Shown here piece by piece: positions 8,843 to 17,400 of a DNA stretch of 64,000 bases. Numbering within the stretch: position 1 is the stretch's first letter; each line of letters starts with the position of its first letter. The notes under the pieces were generated by a model. It saw only the letters and a program-made list of their open reading frames with translations. It searched no databases and had not been told where the DNA came from. The stretch is from Sphingorhabdus_B arenilitoris (lineage in GTDB: Bacteria > Pseudomonadota > Alphaproteobacteria > Sphingomonadales > Sphingomonadaceae): NCBI RefSeq assembly GCF_042651485.1, contig NZ_JBHSDH010000013.1, positions 930,001 through 994,000 on the forward strand, read 5' to 3'. Both the position numbers and the translations under genes were made by a program.

Positions 8843-10999
8843 ATGGAACATATCCGGTTTGACGCAGGGGAAATGACCCTGATCATCGCCTGCGTAGCCG
8901 GGCAGCCGCCACATTTTGTCTATTGGGGAAAAAGATTATCCGGCGCTGTCACCGCTGATGATGTCGCATCAATAGGACAACGCCAAGCAGCCCATGGATG
9001 CGAAGCTGTTCCTATTGCACCCTCCATCGCGATGGAGCCGGGGCTTGGCCTACTGGGCCTTCACGGATTTGCCGCGCATCGGGGCGGGCGCGATTGGGGC
9101 AGCCTGTTTGGCGTCGTGAACGTCAAAAAGAATGGCGGATCGGCGGTGATCGAAACCAACGACCCGCGCACCAAGCTGACCCTGACCTATACGATCAACT
9201 GCGACCCGAAAACTGGCCTGATTGAATTGACCAGCCAGCTGACCAATAACGGTGACGCGCCGCTGACCATTGACCATATGGCCACCGCCTGCTTGCCGAT
9301 ACCCAGCCATATGACCGACATTATTGGTTTTTCCGGACGCTGGGCAAATGAATTTCAGCGCGAGCGGCTCAAACGTTTTTCCGGATGTTATTTGCGCGAA
9401 AACCGGCGCGGGAAAACATCGCATGATAGCTTTCCGGCCGTTATGTTATGCGCTGACACCACCCGCGAACAAGCGGGCGAAGCCTATGGCCTGCACCTTG
9501 CGTGGAGCGGTAATCACCGCCTGCGCGTCGATAGCCTGAATGATGGGCAGCTATTCGCATCGGCAGGCGCGCTATTCTTTCCCGGTGAAATGCAGCTCGC
9601 ACCTGGCGAAAGCTATCACAGCCCGGCCATCATCGCCGCCTATAGCAGCAGCGGTCTGTCCGCGCTTAGCCGCCAATTCCACGATCATGTCCGCCAAAAT
9701 CTGCTCCGTCCAGAGACGCGAGCGCGCCCTCGCCCGGTGCATTATAACAGTTGGGAAGCGGTGTATTTCTTCCACAATATCGACCAGTTAAAGGCGATAG
9801 CGGATAAGGCCGCGAATTTGGGCGTCGAGCGTTTTGTTCTGGACGATGGCTGGTTCGGATCGCGCCGCAACGATACGGCTGGGCTGGGCGATTGGACGGT
9901 ATCGGATGCGGTATATCCCGGCGGGCTAAAACCCCTTATCGACCATGTCACTGCGTTAGGCATGGAGATGGGATTGTGGTTTGAACCGGAAATGGTCAAC
10001 CCAGACAGCGATCTGTTCAGGGCCCATCCCGATTGGGTGTTGCAAATTGACGGCGTGGAGCAAGTCCCCTTTCGCAACCAATATGTGCTGGACATCTCCC
10101 GCCCAGAGGTTTCCGATTATCTGTTTGACTGTATCGACGCGATCCTGTCCGAATATAACATCGGCTATATCAAGTGGGATATGAACCGCGATCTCAATCA
10201 TCCGGGCGGACGCAGCGGCCATGCCCGCGCTCATGCACAAGTAGAGGCGCTCTATAGGCTAATGGACCGCGTGCGCGCCGCACATCCCAAGGTTGAGATA
10301 GAAAGCTGCTGTTCGGGCGGCGGGCGGGCGGATATGGGAATATTGGCGCATAGTGACCGCATCTGGACGTCCGACAGTAACGACGCGCTCGACCGGCAAG
10401 ATATTCAGCGCGGAGCCAGCTATTTCCTCCCTCTTTGTGTGCTGGGCAGCCATGTTGGTCCGCGTCATTGCCATATTACCGGACGCACGCTCTCCATCGA
10501 AATGCGCTGCGCCACTGCATTGATGGGCCATATGGGAACCGAGCTTAACCTGCTGACCGAAGCGGAAAGCGACCTTGCCATAATGAAACAGGCGATCACC
10601 CTCTATAAAACGCACCGGCAATTGCTACATGATGGCGACCTTTACCGGCTCGATACCGAAGCGCACATCAACGCGGTGGGCGTTGTCGCGGCGGATAAGG
10701 CCGAGGCGCTGTTTTCAATCGCGTATCTAACGGGGCATAAGGCCACCCTGCCCGGAAAGCTGCAATTTGACGGGTTGGATCCTGCGCAAAAATATCGCGT
10801 CCGGTTGATATGGCCGGTGGGTTGGCAAGCTGTGCGCCCGCCGGCAATCACGGACCATCTGGATTTAACCGGTGAAGGCAACGAAATTAGTGGTGAAGCA
10901 TTGATGGGCGCCGGTATGCAATTGCCGCTATCGTTTCCCGAAACCGTGCTGTTATTCCATTTGGCTGCCGCCCACACCTGTACGGATCGTGCAGCATGA
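8843..10999 (+). CDS. Alpha-galactosidase, GH36
   Basis: 718-aa glycoside hydrolase of family 36. The N-terminal beta-sandwich is followed by a TIM barrel with VLDDGWFG near 335, GLWFEPEM near 380, KWDMNRD with the catalytic nucleophile Asp446, and WTSDSND near 508-514 with the acid/base Asp. There is no signal peptide, so it works in the cytoplasm on an imported alpha-galactoside, releasing galactose. The start at 8843 follows GGGAGAG. Its TGA overlaps glpR by four bases. No galactose kinase or other galactose gene is in the window. Neighbouring glycerol genes make a galactosyl-glycerol a more likely substrate than melibiose or raffinose, but the sequence alone cannot decide. Confidence 0.93.
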   Translation: MEHIRFDAGEMTLIIACVAGQPPHFVYWGKRLSGAVTADDVASIGQRQAAHGCEAVPIAPSIAMEPGLGLLGLHGFAAHRGGRDWGSLFGVVNVKKNGGSAVIETNDPRTKLTLTYTINCDPKTGLIELTSQLTNNGDAPLTIDHMATACLPIPSHMTDIIGFSGRWANEFQRERLKRFSGCYLRENRRGKTSHDSFPAVMLCADTTREQAGEAYGLHLAWSGNHRLRVDSLNDGQLFASAGALFFPGEMQLAPGESYHSPAIIAAYSSSGLSALSRQFHDHVRQNLLRPETRARPRPVHYNSWEAVYFFHNIDQLKAIADKAANLGVERFVLDDGWFGSRRNDTAGLGDWTVSDAVYPGGLKPLIDHVTALGMEMGLWFEPEMVNPDSDLFRAHPDWVLQIDGVEQVPFRNQYVLDISRPEVSDYLFDCIDAILSEYNIGYIKWDMNRDLNHPGGRSGHARAHAQVEALYRLMDRVRAAHPKVEIESCCSGGGRADMGILAHSDRIWTSDSNDALDRQDIQRGASYFLPLCVLGSHVGPRHCHITGRTLSIEMRCATALMGHMGTELNLLTEAESDLAIMKQAITLYKTHRQLLHDGDLYRLDTEAHINAVGVVAADKAEALFSIAYLTGHKATLPGKLQFDGLDPAQKYRVRLIWPVGWQAVRPPAITDHLDLTGEGNEISGEALMGAGMQLPLSFPETVLLFHLAAAHTCTDRAA

Positions 11000-11775
11000 A
11001 CCAGGCAAGAGACCTAAGCCAGCGTCAGGAGGCAATTTTGGCGTTGGTCGATAATCAAGGCTTTGTGGCGACCGAACAATTGGTTGAGCATTTCAAAGTC
11101 ACCCCGCAAACGATCCGGCGTGACATCAACCTGTTATGTGACAAAAAACTGTTGGAACGCTTTCACGGCGGCGCTGGCAAACCGACCAGCATCAGCAACC
11201 AACCCTATGATCACCGCCTGCATAGTTTTAGCGAGGCGAAACACCGGATAGCGCAAGCCGTTGCCGCTCACATCCCCAATGGCAGCTCGTTATTCCTCAA
11301 CATCGGTACTACCACGGAAATGGTTGCGCAGGCGCTGACAGGGCACCGCGACTTGCGGATCGTGACCAATAATCTTCACGTCGCGGCCATCCTGTCGAAG
11401 AATGACAGTTTTGACGTGATGATAGCGGGCGGCCAATTGCGCAAAATCGATGGCGGCATCACTGGTCCAGCAACCACGGACTTTATCAGCCAATTTCGCC
11501 TCGACTATGGCATCATTGGGGTCAGCGGCATTGACGAAGACGGGTCGCTGCTCGATTTTGATTATCAGGAAACCCGGAACGCGCAGGCGATTATCGCCCA
11601 TTCTCGCGAAACCATTTTGGCATGCGATCATAGCAAATTCGGACGCCGCGCGATGACCCGTTTTGGCCATTTATCTGAGATTGACCGGCTATTCACGGAT
11701 CAGCCACCGCCGCCCCATTATGCAAAGCTGCTGATCGAAAATGATGTGTCAGCACATGTCTCGGCGGCAATATAA
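10996..11775 (+). CDS. glpR: DeoR-family repressor, GlpR type
   Basis: 259 aa. An N-terminal DeoR winged helix (VATEQLVEHFKVTPQTIRRD, about residues 22-41, then the RFHGGA loop) is followed by a sugar-phosphate sensing domain with NIGTTTEMVAQAL and ACDHSKFGR. GlpR repressors of this group are released from DNA by glycerol 3-phosphate. Here the gene is translationally coupled to the alpha-galactosidase (ATGA overlap) and is followed after 84 bases by glpD, with two GlpR-like palindromes in that gap. It probably represses the whole locus, including the symporter-glpK operon. Confidence 0.9.
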   Translation: MNQARDLSQRQEAILALVDNQGFVATEQLVEHFKVTPQTIRRDINLLCDKKLLERFHGGAGKPTSISNQPYDHRLHSFSEAKHRIAQAVAAHIPNGSSLFLNIGTTTEMVAQALTGHRDLRIVTNNLHVAAILSKNDSFDVMIAGGQLRKIDGGITGPATTDFISQFRLDYGIIGVSGIDEDGSLLDFDYQETRNAQAIIAHSRETILACDHSKFGRRAMTRFGHLSEIDRLFTDQPPPPHYAKLLIENDVSAHVSAAI

Positions 11776-11800
11776 CCGGTCTAAGCGATGAATCATATTT

Positions 11801-11825
11801 TTCGTTTGCGAACATTATATGTTCG
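11801..11825. promoter_or_regulatory. Overlapping GlpR-type operators before glpD
   Basis: The glpR-glpD gap holds TTCG-TTTG-CGAA (11801-11812), the arm spacing of the known GlpR operator, overlapping a perfect 7-base inverted repeat CGAACAT-TAT-ATGTTCG (11809-11825). The arms match the established GlpR half-site ATGTTCG/CGAACAT. Two overlapping sites sharing the central arm suggest binding of adjacent repressor dimers just upstream of the glpD ribosome binding site (GAGGT at 11846). This supports an independent, GlpR-controlled glpD promoter. Confidence 0.7.
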
Positions 11826-11859
11826 TATTAGATGATATGAGAAATGAGGTTACATCTCC

Positions 11860-13377
11860 ATGTATGATATATTGGTCATTGGCGGCGGCATAAATGGCGT
11901 TGGTATCGCCCGCGATGCGGCAGGCCGCGGCCTGTCCGTTGCCTTATGCGAAAAAGATGATCTCGCCAGCCATACTTCTTCGGCCAGTTCAAAGCTGATT
12001 CACGGCGGGCTGCGTTATCTCGAAAATTATGAATTCCGGTTGGTCCGCGAATCGCTTGGCGAGCGAGAAATTTTGCTCCGCGCCGCGCCCCATATCATCT
12101 GGCCGATGCGGATTGTTTTGCCAGTGCTTAAAGGGATGCGGCCCAAATGGATGCTGCGTATTGGCCTGTTTCTTTACGATCATCTGGCCAAGAGAGCGGT
12201 TTTGCCGGGCACCAAAACGCTCAACCTGCGCAACAGCTTGCAAGGCGCGGCGTTGAAGGAAGAATTGAAAACCGGATTTGAATATTCCGATTGCTGGGCC
12301 GATGACGCGCGGCTGGTTGTGGCAAATGCCATCGACGCAGCGGAGCGTGGCGCCGATATATACACTCGCACCGAATGCACGGCACTGAACCGAGCCGCCG
12401 ACCATTGGACTGCCACCTTGAAAGACAGCCATGGCGAGGAAAAACAGGTCAAAGCCAAAATGGTCATCAATGCCGCTGGGCCTTGGGTCGAGCGCATATT
12501 AGGCAAATTTGGGCGGCTCAACAACCATGCCGCCGTGCGGCTGGTGAAGGGCAGCCATATCGTCACAAAGCAGCTGTATGAAGGCAAGCATGGTTACATA
12601 TTCCAGTCCGCCGATGGCCGGATCATCTTTGCCATGCCTTATGAAGATGACTATACGTTAATCGGCACCACCGATACCGAGTGGGACAAAGACCCCGGCC
12701 ATGTCGAGATTTCCAGTGAGGAAATCGATTATCTATGCGCCGCCGCCAATGATTATTTCAAAACGCCCGTAACCCGCGATGACATAATCTGGAGCTATGC
12801 CGGTGTCCGCCCGCTTTATGATGACCAAGCTGCTTCGGCGAGTGTGGTCACCCGCGACTATGTTTTCGATCTGGAGGGCGGCGATGGACAGGCGGCACCG
12901 ATATTGTCTGTCTTTGGCGGAAAGCTCACGACTTATCGGAAGCTTGCCGGTCATGCTATGGATAAACTGCGTCCATTTTTTCCGCAGATGAAAGGCGACT
13001 GGACACAGGATGCCGCGTTGCCCGGCGGCGATTTTCCCATTGATGGCGTGGAGGCCCTGCGTCAACGAGTAACGGCGCAATATCCTTGGATCCCCATCGC
13101 GCTGCGCAACCGGTTGGTGCAGGCTTACGGAACGCGCGCCGTGCTGCTGCTGGGCGATGCAAAGTCGGTGCGGGATTTGGGTAAAGAATATGGCGCTGGA
13201 TTATATGACGCGGAAATCCGCTATTTAATCGCTCATGAATTTGCGACTTGCGCCGAAGATATATTATGGCGGCGATCAAAACTCGGCCTGAAAATGACCG
13301 AGGAAGAACGCGCTGATCTAACCGATTATCTTGGTAATGTCGATATAGACACATGGATAAAGCAAAAAAGCCGCTAG
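11860..13377 (+). CDS. glpD: Aerobic glycerol-3-phosphate dehydrogenase
   Basis: 505-aa FAD-dependent membrane-associated enzyme oxidising sn-glycerol 3-phosphate to dihydroxyacetone phosphate and feeding electrons to the quinone pool. The N-terminal FAD fold (VIGGGINGVGIARDAAGRG), SSKLIHGGLRYLE, INAAGPWV and GGKLTTYR motifs are all present, and the C-terminal DAO_C domain is intact. The ATG at 11860 follows GAGGT. It is the last gene of the glycerol/galactoside locus, separated from glpR by the operator region, and is followed by tRNA-Arg. Confidence 0.96.
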   Translation: MYDILVIGGGINGVGIARDAAGRGLSVALCEKDDLASHTSSASSKLIHGGLRYLENYEFRLVRESLGEREILLRAAPHIIWPMRIVLPVLKGMRPKWMLRIGLFLYDHLAKRAVLPGTKTLNLRNSLQGAALKEELKTGFEYSDCWADDARLVVANAIDAAERGADIYTRTECTALNRAADHWTATLKDSHGEEKQVKAKMVINAAGPWVERILGKFGRLNNHAAVRLVKGSHIVTKQLYEGKHGYIFQSADGRIIFAMPYEDDYTLIGTTDTEWDKDPGHVEISSEEIDYLCAAANDYFKTPVTRDDIIWSYAGVRPLYDDQAASASVVTRDYVFDLEGGDGQAAPILSVFGGKLTTYRKLAGHAMDKLRPFFPQMKGDWTQDAALPGGDFPIDGVEALRQRVTAQYPWIPIALRNRLVQAYGTRAVLLLGDAKSVRDLGKEYGAGLYDAEIRYLIAHEFATCAEDILWRRSKLGLKMTEEERADLTDYLGNVDIDTWIKQKSR

Positions 13378-13430
13378 CATCCAGCACTCCCATTTGCTAA
13401 CGGGCGTTCGTCCCGATGAAAATCGGCCAC

Positions 13431-13507
13431 GCACCCATAGCTCAGCTGGATAGAGCGCTGCCCTCCGAAGGCAGAGGCCAGAGGTTCGAATCCTCTTGGG
13501 TGCGCCA
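13431..13507 (+). tRNA. tRNA-Arg (anticodon CCG)
   Basis: 77-base cloverleaf with a perfect 7-bp acceptor stem (GCACCCA/TGGGTGC), D arm GCTCAGCTGGATAGAGC, anticodon stem CTGCC/GGCAG around loop CTCCGAA (anticodon CCG at 13465-13467), T arm AGAGG-TTCGAAT-CCTCT and an encoded CCA end. It marks the left edge of the polysaccharide cluster. I did not find a copy of its 3' end elsewhere in the window, so there is no direct evidence that it served as an integration site. Confidence 0.96.
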
Positions 13508-13681
13508 ATATTGGCCTAAATTTCTGGATCTATTTTAGAAGGCCAGACTGTGGGACGATTCAGGATTCCGTCAGATTTTCGGGCTGTAAGCCAATGACAA
13601 CTCCATCCGTATGTCTGATTTTGGATGGTTTTTGAAGGAAAAGATACCTGACGGTCTCGAATATCTCACCGTCGTATAGCG

Positions 13682-14920
13682 CTAAGCACCGCGTGCAAAA
13701 ATACGCATCCGGTGATCTGCATATAGCCAAAAGAAAGAATAAGCTAATATGTTGATCGACGCAAATAAGGCAGAAAAGTCAATCAGAGATACGTTTGATA
13801 ACATCCCGTATAATAGCGCAATCCGCATGATATAAAATAATAGGAAAGGTGTTTCGAGCTTTGCAATGTCACCAATTGCCGAAACAGGACTGAATGCGGC
13901 CTGAGCCGTTATGGCGAGTGCAATTGAAATCGACAGCATCGGATAGGTGAGCATCGCCGGTACAAAATGCGCTAACATAAGCACACCGATTATCGTGATT
14001 GCAGCGATCGATAAGACAAAAAGAACCGCTATTGTGGAAGTCCGGCGCATAGCCATCTGAATTTTCTTGGCTTCTGCGGGGATCGCAGAGTTCAACCGGA
14101 TATTATCCGCAAGGAATAACTGACCGAACATGGCGTTAGCAAGCGTCACAGGTGCAGTGAAAACCTTAATCAAAAATCCAAAGTCAGCGGCATATGATGC
14201 GCTTTGCGTTGCGACGCATAGGATGATTGGAATATTCACCGCGGTCGTATTTATCAAAAGCGTCAGAGAGAGAATTAAGCTCCGGCGGATTTGTCGCCAT
14301 GAAAAAACAAATGCAGGCGGTGTAATATGCCGATTTTCTATCATCCACAGCGCGATCCATACCGCAAACGGAACGACAAGAGAGAGCGTAAACCCGAACA
14401 CACCCCACATGAATGAAGCTTCAAATACCAAGGCAAGCCCGGTAATTGCGAGCATGGCAGCTTGAACCGCTCTTATAATAAGCAACCGTCCAAATTGCGC
14501 TTCTTGAATCATCACAAATTGGCAAATTGCCTGAAGTGAAAAACCGAATGCCAGTGCCGCTGTATAAAGCGGAACATCAATCGAAAAAATCCAATTTATT
14601 GCCGGCCGAATAGCGCACATTATACCGATGGTGCCAACCGCGATCAGGATTGGCCAAACCAAGGCTCTTACGTTACAAGAACGATCAGCCTGCGTAATCA
14701 AAACTTCGGAGCGCAAGCTTGCAATCGCACCAAATATGGAGGCAACGCCCAAAGACACCAAAAAGAGGGCAAACACAGAGTCCGTCATCTTTAATTTCAA
14801 AATGAGAATAAAAAACAGCATCGCAATTTGAAAAAAAACCGTAGACGCTCCCAAAGACAAACGTCCGGAAAACAACGACTTAAATAGATTATTATTGGTA
14901 ATAAATTTCACAATTTTCAA
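13682..14920 (-). CDS. Polysaccharide flippase (Wzx/MATE-like)
   Basis: About 412 aa with some twelve hydrophobic segments throughout and few charged loops, the pattern of the Wzx/polysaccharide biosynthesis flippases that move lipid-linked repeat units across the inner membrane. It is the promoter-distal end of a minus-strand operon of sugar genes. The start is uncertain: the longest frame opens with TTG at 14920 and there is no convincing ribosome binding site, while an upstream stop lies close by. Just upstream is a truncated methyltransferase, so the 5' region may have been rearranged by a deletion. The gene is AT-rich compared with the flanking housekeeping genes. Confidence 0.75.
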   Translation of the reverse strand: MKIVKFITNNNLFKSLFSGRLSLGASTVFFQIAMLFFILILKLKMTDSVFALFLVSLGVASIFGAIASLRSEVLITQADRSCNVRALVWPILIAVGTIGIMCAIRPAINWIFSIDVPLYTAALAFGFSLQAICQFVMIQEAQFGRLLIIRAVQAAMLAITGLALVFEASFMWGVFGFTLSLVVPFAVWIALWMIENRHITPPAFVFSWRQIRRSLILSLTLLINTTAVNIPIILCVATQSASYAADFGFLIKVFTAPVTLANAMFGQLFLADNIRLNSAIPAEAKKIQMAMRRTSTIAVLFVLSIAAITIIGVLMLAHFVPAMLTYPMLSISIALAITAQAAFSPVSAIGDIAKLETPFLLFYIMRIALLYGMLSNVSLIDFSALFASINILAYSFFWLYADHRMRIFARGA

Positions 14921-14996
14921 ATATTTTTTCAGAACACATCATGGGCTCTTCATTTTTTTAGAAATAACAGCGCTGCGATACCGGTTCAATCTATAG

Positions 14997-15179
14997 TCAT
15001 GTGATCAAACCGTTGCCAATCCCAATTTCAACGATATTCCGGGGCTTAAGATTATAGATGTCATTAATTTGATGTCCAAAGGTGGCCATCATTAAAACCG
15101 AAAAATAATGATCGCTAAAATACCCGTCTTTTCCTAGCGAGGTTTCACGCTCTGCCCCGCGTAATTTGTTATCGTCCAT
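14997..15179 (-). pseudogene. Truncated class I SAM methyltransferase (N-terminal fragment)
   Basis: A 60-codon frame with a good start (GGTGGA before the ATG, 20 bases after the glycosyltransferase gene) that reads into VEIGIGNGLIT, the first SAM-binding motif of class I methyltransferases, and then stops. Family members need a further 150 or more residues. None of the three frames after the stop continues the domain, and the wzx-like gene starts within 77 bases. I read this as a remnant left by a 3' deletion, not a sequencing frameshift. Confidence 0.65.
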
Positions 15180-15199
15180 TTTGAAAATCCACCAGTTAT

Positions 15200-16462
15200 T
15201 TAGGCCAAAACCTTGTTATATATGCTTACCAGACGCTCTGCGTTACGCTTAACGTTAAACTTCTCGTTGGCAAGGCCGGTCAGCCGTGCCGTTTCAGATT
15301 TCATAGTCAGCAATCGTGCAATATCTGCTAATTTCAATTGATCTTCCGCGTCATACGCTATGCCGACATCATGCGTTGTGACAAAATCCGCTGCGCCACC
15401 ACAAACACCGCTAACCAAAACCGGAATCCCAGCATATAAATATTCCGCAGTTTTTGTGGCAAAAACGCCCTTTGCCATTTCAAATTCCAACGGTGTCTGC
15501 GGGGTTAGATATGCCAACAAGCCTGCGTCGCAATTCTGCATAATACGGACACAATCCGACGATGTTTCGGCGCTGGTAAATTCAATCCGATCCATCAATT
15601 TTTCATACCCCTTTGCGATAAGATCGGCCTTTAGCATCGCATGAGAGCTTTTCGTTATAACCAACAACCTTGCATCCGCTCTGAGCTTTGCAATTTGGTT
15701 AAAAATCCGCCAGATATTGTTCGGATGATGCCAGGTCTTGTAGTCTAAATAACCACAATAGCAAAATAGAGGACCGCGATCCTCAACCGATTGCACCTCA
15801 TTAACGCTCGGCACAGCTTTTGGTGGATCAACATTTAGATGTATCAAATGCACCTTATCGGGATGTGCGCCCATGCCAATAAACCGTTGCCGCATCGGCT
15901 CCGATACCACCGTAACAGCATCGCTTTGCTGCAACATCTGGGCTTCTGTTTGTCGCCAAAATAGATGGTCAGCCGATCCTTCGGTCCAGCGCCCACGTTG
16001 TATTGCCTCATCGGCCATATAGCTTCTTGAATCGAAGACGATTTTATAATCTAAACCGGACGCCATTCGCCATTCATGCGCCATGTATGTTGCGAGATAA
16101 GAGCGGCAATGCAAAATATCTGGCCTCGCATTTCGTAACAACGAGACCATCGTCCCCATCTGGCCAAATTTGAACAGCGGCAGTTGCGCTTTGGTCGGAT
16201 AAATACCCACGGGCGGGACAAGCAAAAATCGGCGGACAAAATGCTCTTTACCTAAAAGATCGCTGATGGCTTTTACTTGTTTACGGTATCGCCATTTCTC
16301 GCGCACCAAACCGCTATGTATCAAAGGCATGCCGGCAATCAGACTGGCGCTGTCAACCTCCGGATTTTCCCCCACAGCTTTTGCAATATTGACGAGTTGA
16401 CCGCCATAGACGCTGGAAAGACGTGGCACTTCGCCCCAACTTACAAAAAGAACTTTCATCAT
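15200..16462 (-). CDS. Glycosyltransferase family 4
   Basis: About 420 aa with the two-domain GT-B layout: N-terminal VLFVSWGEVP and a Gly-rich GGQLV loop, the linker VVSEPMRQRFI, LFCYCGYLDYKTWHH beginning the nucleotide-sugar domain, and the donor-binding KTAEYLYAGIPVLVSG near residue 350. It transfers a sugar from an activated nucleotide to the growing lipid-linked repeat unit on the cytoplasmic side; donor and linkage cannot be read from sequence. Two adjacent ATG codons are possible; the first overlaps the TGA of the upstream GT2 gene by four bases. Confidence 0.85.
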   Translation of the reverse strand: MMKVLFVSWGEVPRLSSVYGGQLVNIAKAVGENPEVDSASLIAGMPLIHSGLVREKWRYRKQVKAISDLLGKEHFVRRFLLVPPVGIYPTKAQLPLFKFGQMGTMVSLLRNARPDILHCRSYLATYMAHEWRMASGLDYKIVFDSRSYMADEAIQRGRWTEGSADHLFWRQTEAQMLQQSDAVTVVSEPMRQRFIGMGAHPDKVHLIHLNVDPPKAVPSVNEVQSVEDRGPLFCYCGYLDYKTWHHPNNIWRIFNQIAKLRADARLLVITKSSHAMLKADLIAKGYEKLMDRIEFTSAETSSDCVRIMQNCDAGLLAYLTPQTPLEFEMAKGVFATKTAEYLYAGIPVLVSGVCGGAADFVTTHDVGIAYDAEDQLKLADIARLLTMKSETARLTGLANEKFNVKRNAERLVSIYNKVLA

Positions 16463-17400
16463 CTATACCCAGTTTTAGAGCGCAGATATTCGTAAGCGAG
16501 AACAAATCCAACAAACAATGCCTCTGACTTGCGTCGACGTAATTGGGTCATCTGCAGCAAAGTTCTGACCAAATCCGCAAATTTGCGTTTTTCCAAGAAT
16601 GTGGCTGCAACATTGCTATGCCCTATGAGCAACGCATTGTTCAACGCCTGCTCAAAATACCAGCCATCAGAAACCATTTTCCACCGATTGGCCAGCGCAC
16701 CCGCGCTCCGAGATGCCCCCAAAACGTTGCTATCATGTTGGCGATAATCCAGACCAGAAAAATTGTCTATGAACCAGGTCCTACCCGTGCCACGGACCCA
16801 CCCATAGGCGATCCAATCGTGCAAGGTGACTTTCTTCAACTTGTCGCTCGGACAATTCTTTAAAAACTTTTGGAATGCTAACGCAGTTTCCCGCGTGAAT
16901 ACAAATGTACAACCCGGGCCTGCAGATTCGAACATATAGTCATACTTCCGCAGCGGCTGTGCTTTTTCGATCAACTTTCGTTCACCATCCGGCCAGAACG
17001 CAGTAACGTTTGAAGAGTAAGCATCGGCAGAGCTATCATTAAGCCGGGATATCGCGCGTGCAAATTTACTCGCCATCCAGATATCGTCCTGATCGCTTAA
17101 GGCAACATAGTCAAAGTCGCCCAAATTTGCGGTTCGGAGCAAGTGAAGAAAATTCTGTCCAGCCCCACCCTGCCGATCTTCTGTGATATGAATTCGAGAT
17201 GCATTGCGATGCCGCTGCAGGATGCTGAGCGTAGTATCACTAGACCCGTCGTCATTTGCGAATATCTGTACGTCACAATCAGATTGCGCAAAAATGCTAT
17301 CCAACTGCTCGTTTAACCAACGGTCGCCATTATACGTCGCCATCAAAACGGCAATGGATGGTAATTCTGTGTTTTTCGGAAACTCTTGCGCCATGATCAA
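16459..17400 (-). CDS. Glycosyltransferase family 2
   Basis: About 313 aa, GT-A fold. The nucleotide-binding start VLMATYNGDRWLNEQLDSI, FANDDGSSDTT with the DDG pair, and ALSDQDDIW (the DXD-like metal site region) identify a GT2 enzyme close to the rhamnosyltransferase-like branch. It extends the polysaccharide repeat unit together with the GT4 enzyme. The start is either TTG at 17400, which has an AGGGG site at good spacing, or ATG at 17394; in both cases it abuts or overlaps the upstream membrane protein gene. Confidence 0.85.
   Translation of the reverse strand: MIMAQEFPKNTELPSIAVLMATYNGDRWLNEQLDSIFAQSDCDVQIFANDDGSSDTTLSILQRHRNASRIHITEDRQGGAGQNFLHLLRTANLGDFDYVALSDQDDIWMASKFARAISRLNDSSADAYSSNVTAFWPDGERKLIEKAQPLRKYDYMFESAGPGCTFVFTRETALAFQKFLKNCPSDKLKKVTLHDWIAYGWVRGTGRTWFIDNFSGLDYRQHDSNVLGASRSAGALANRWKMVSDGWYFEQALNNALLIGHSNVAATFLEKRKFADLVRTLLQMTQLRRRKSEALFVGFVLAYEYLRSKTGYR

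Noticed and set aside
13431..13681. tRNA-Arg as attachment site of a genomic island
   Set aside because: No duplicated tRNA 3' end and no integrase gene were found in the window.
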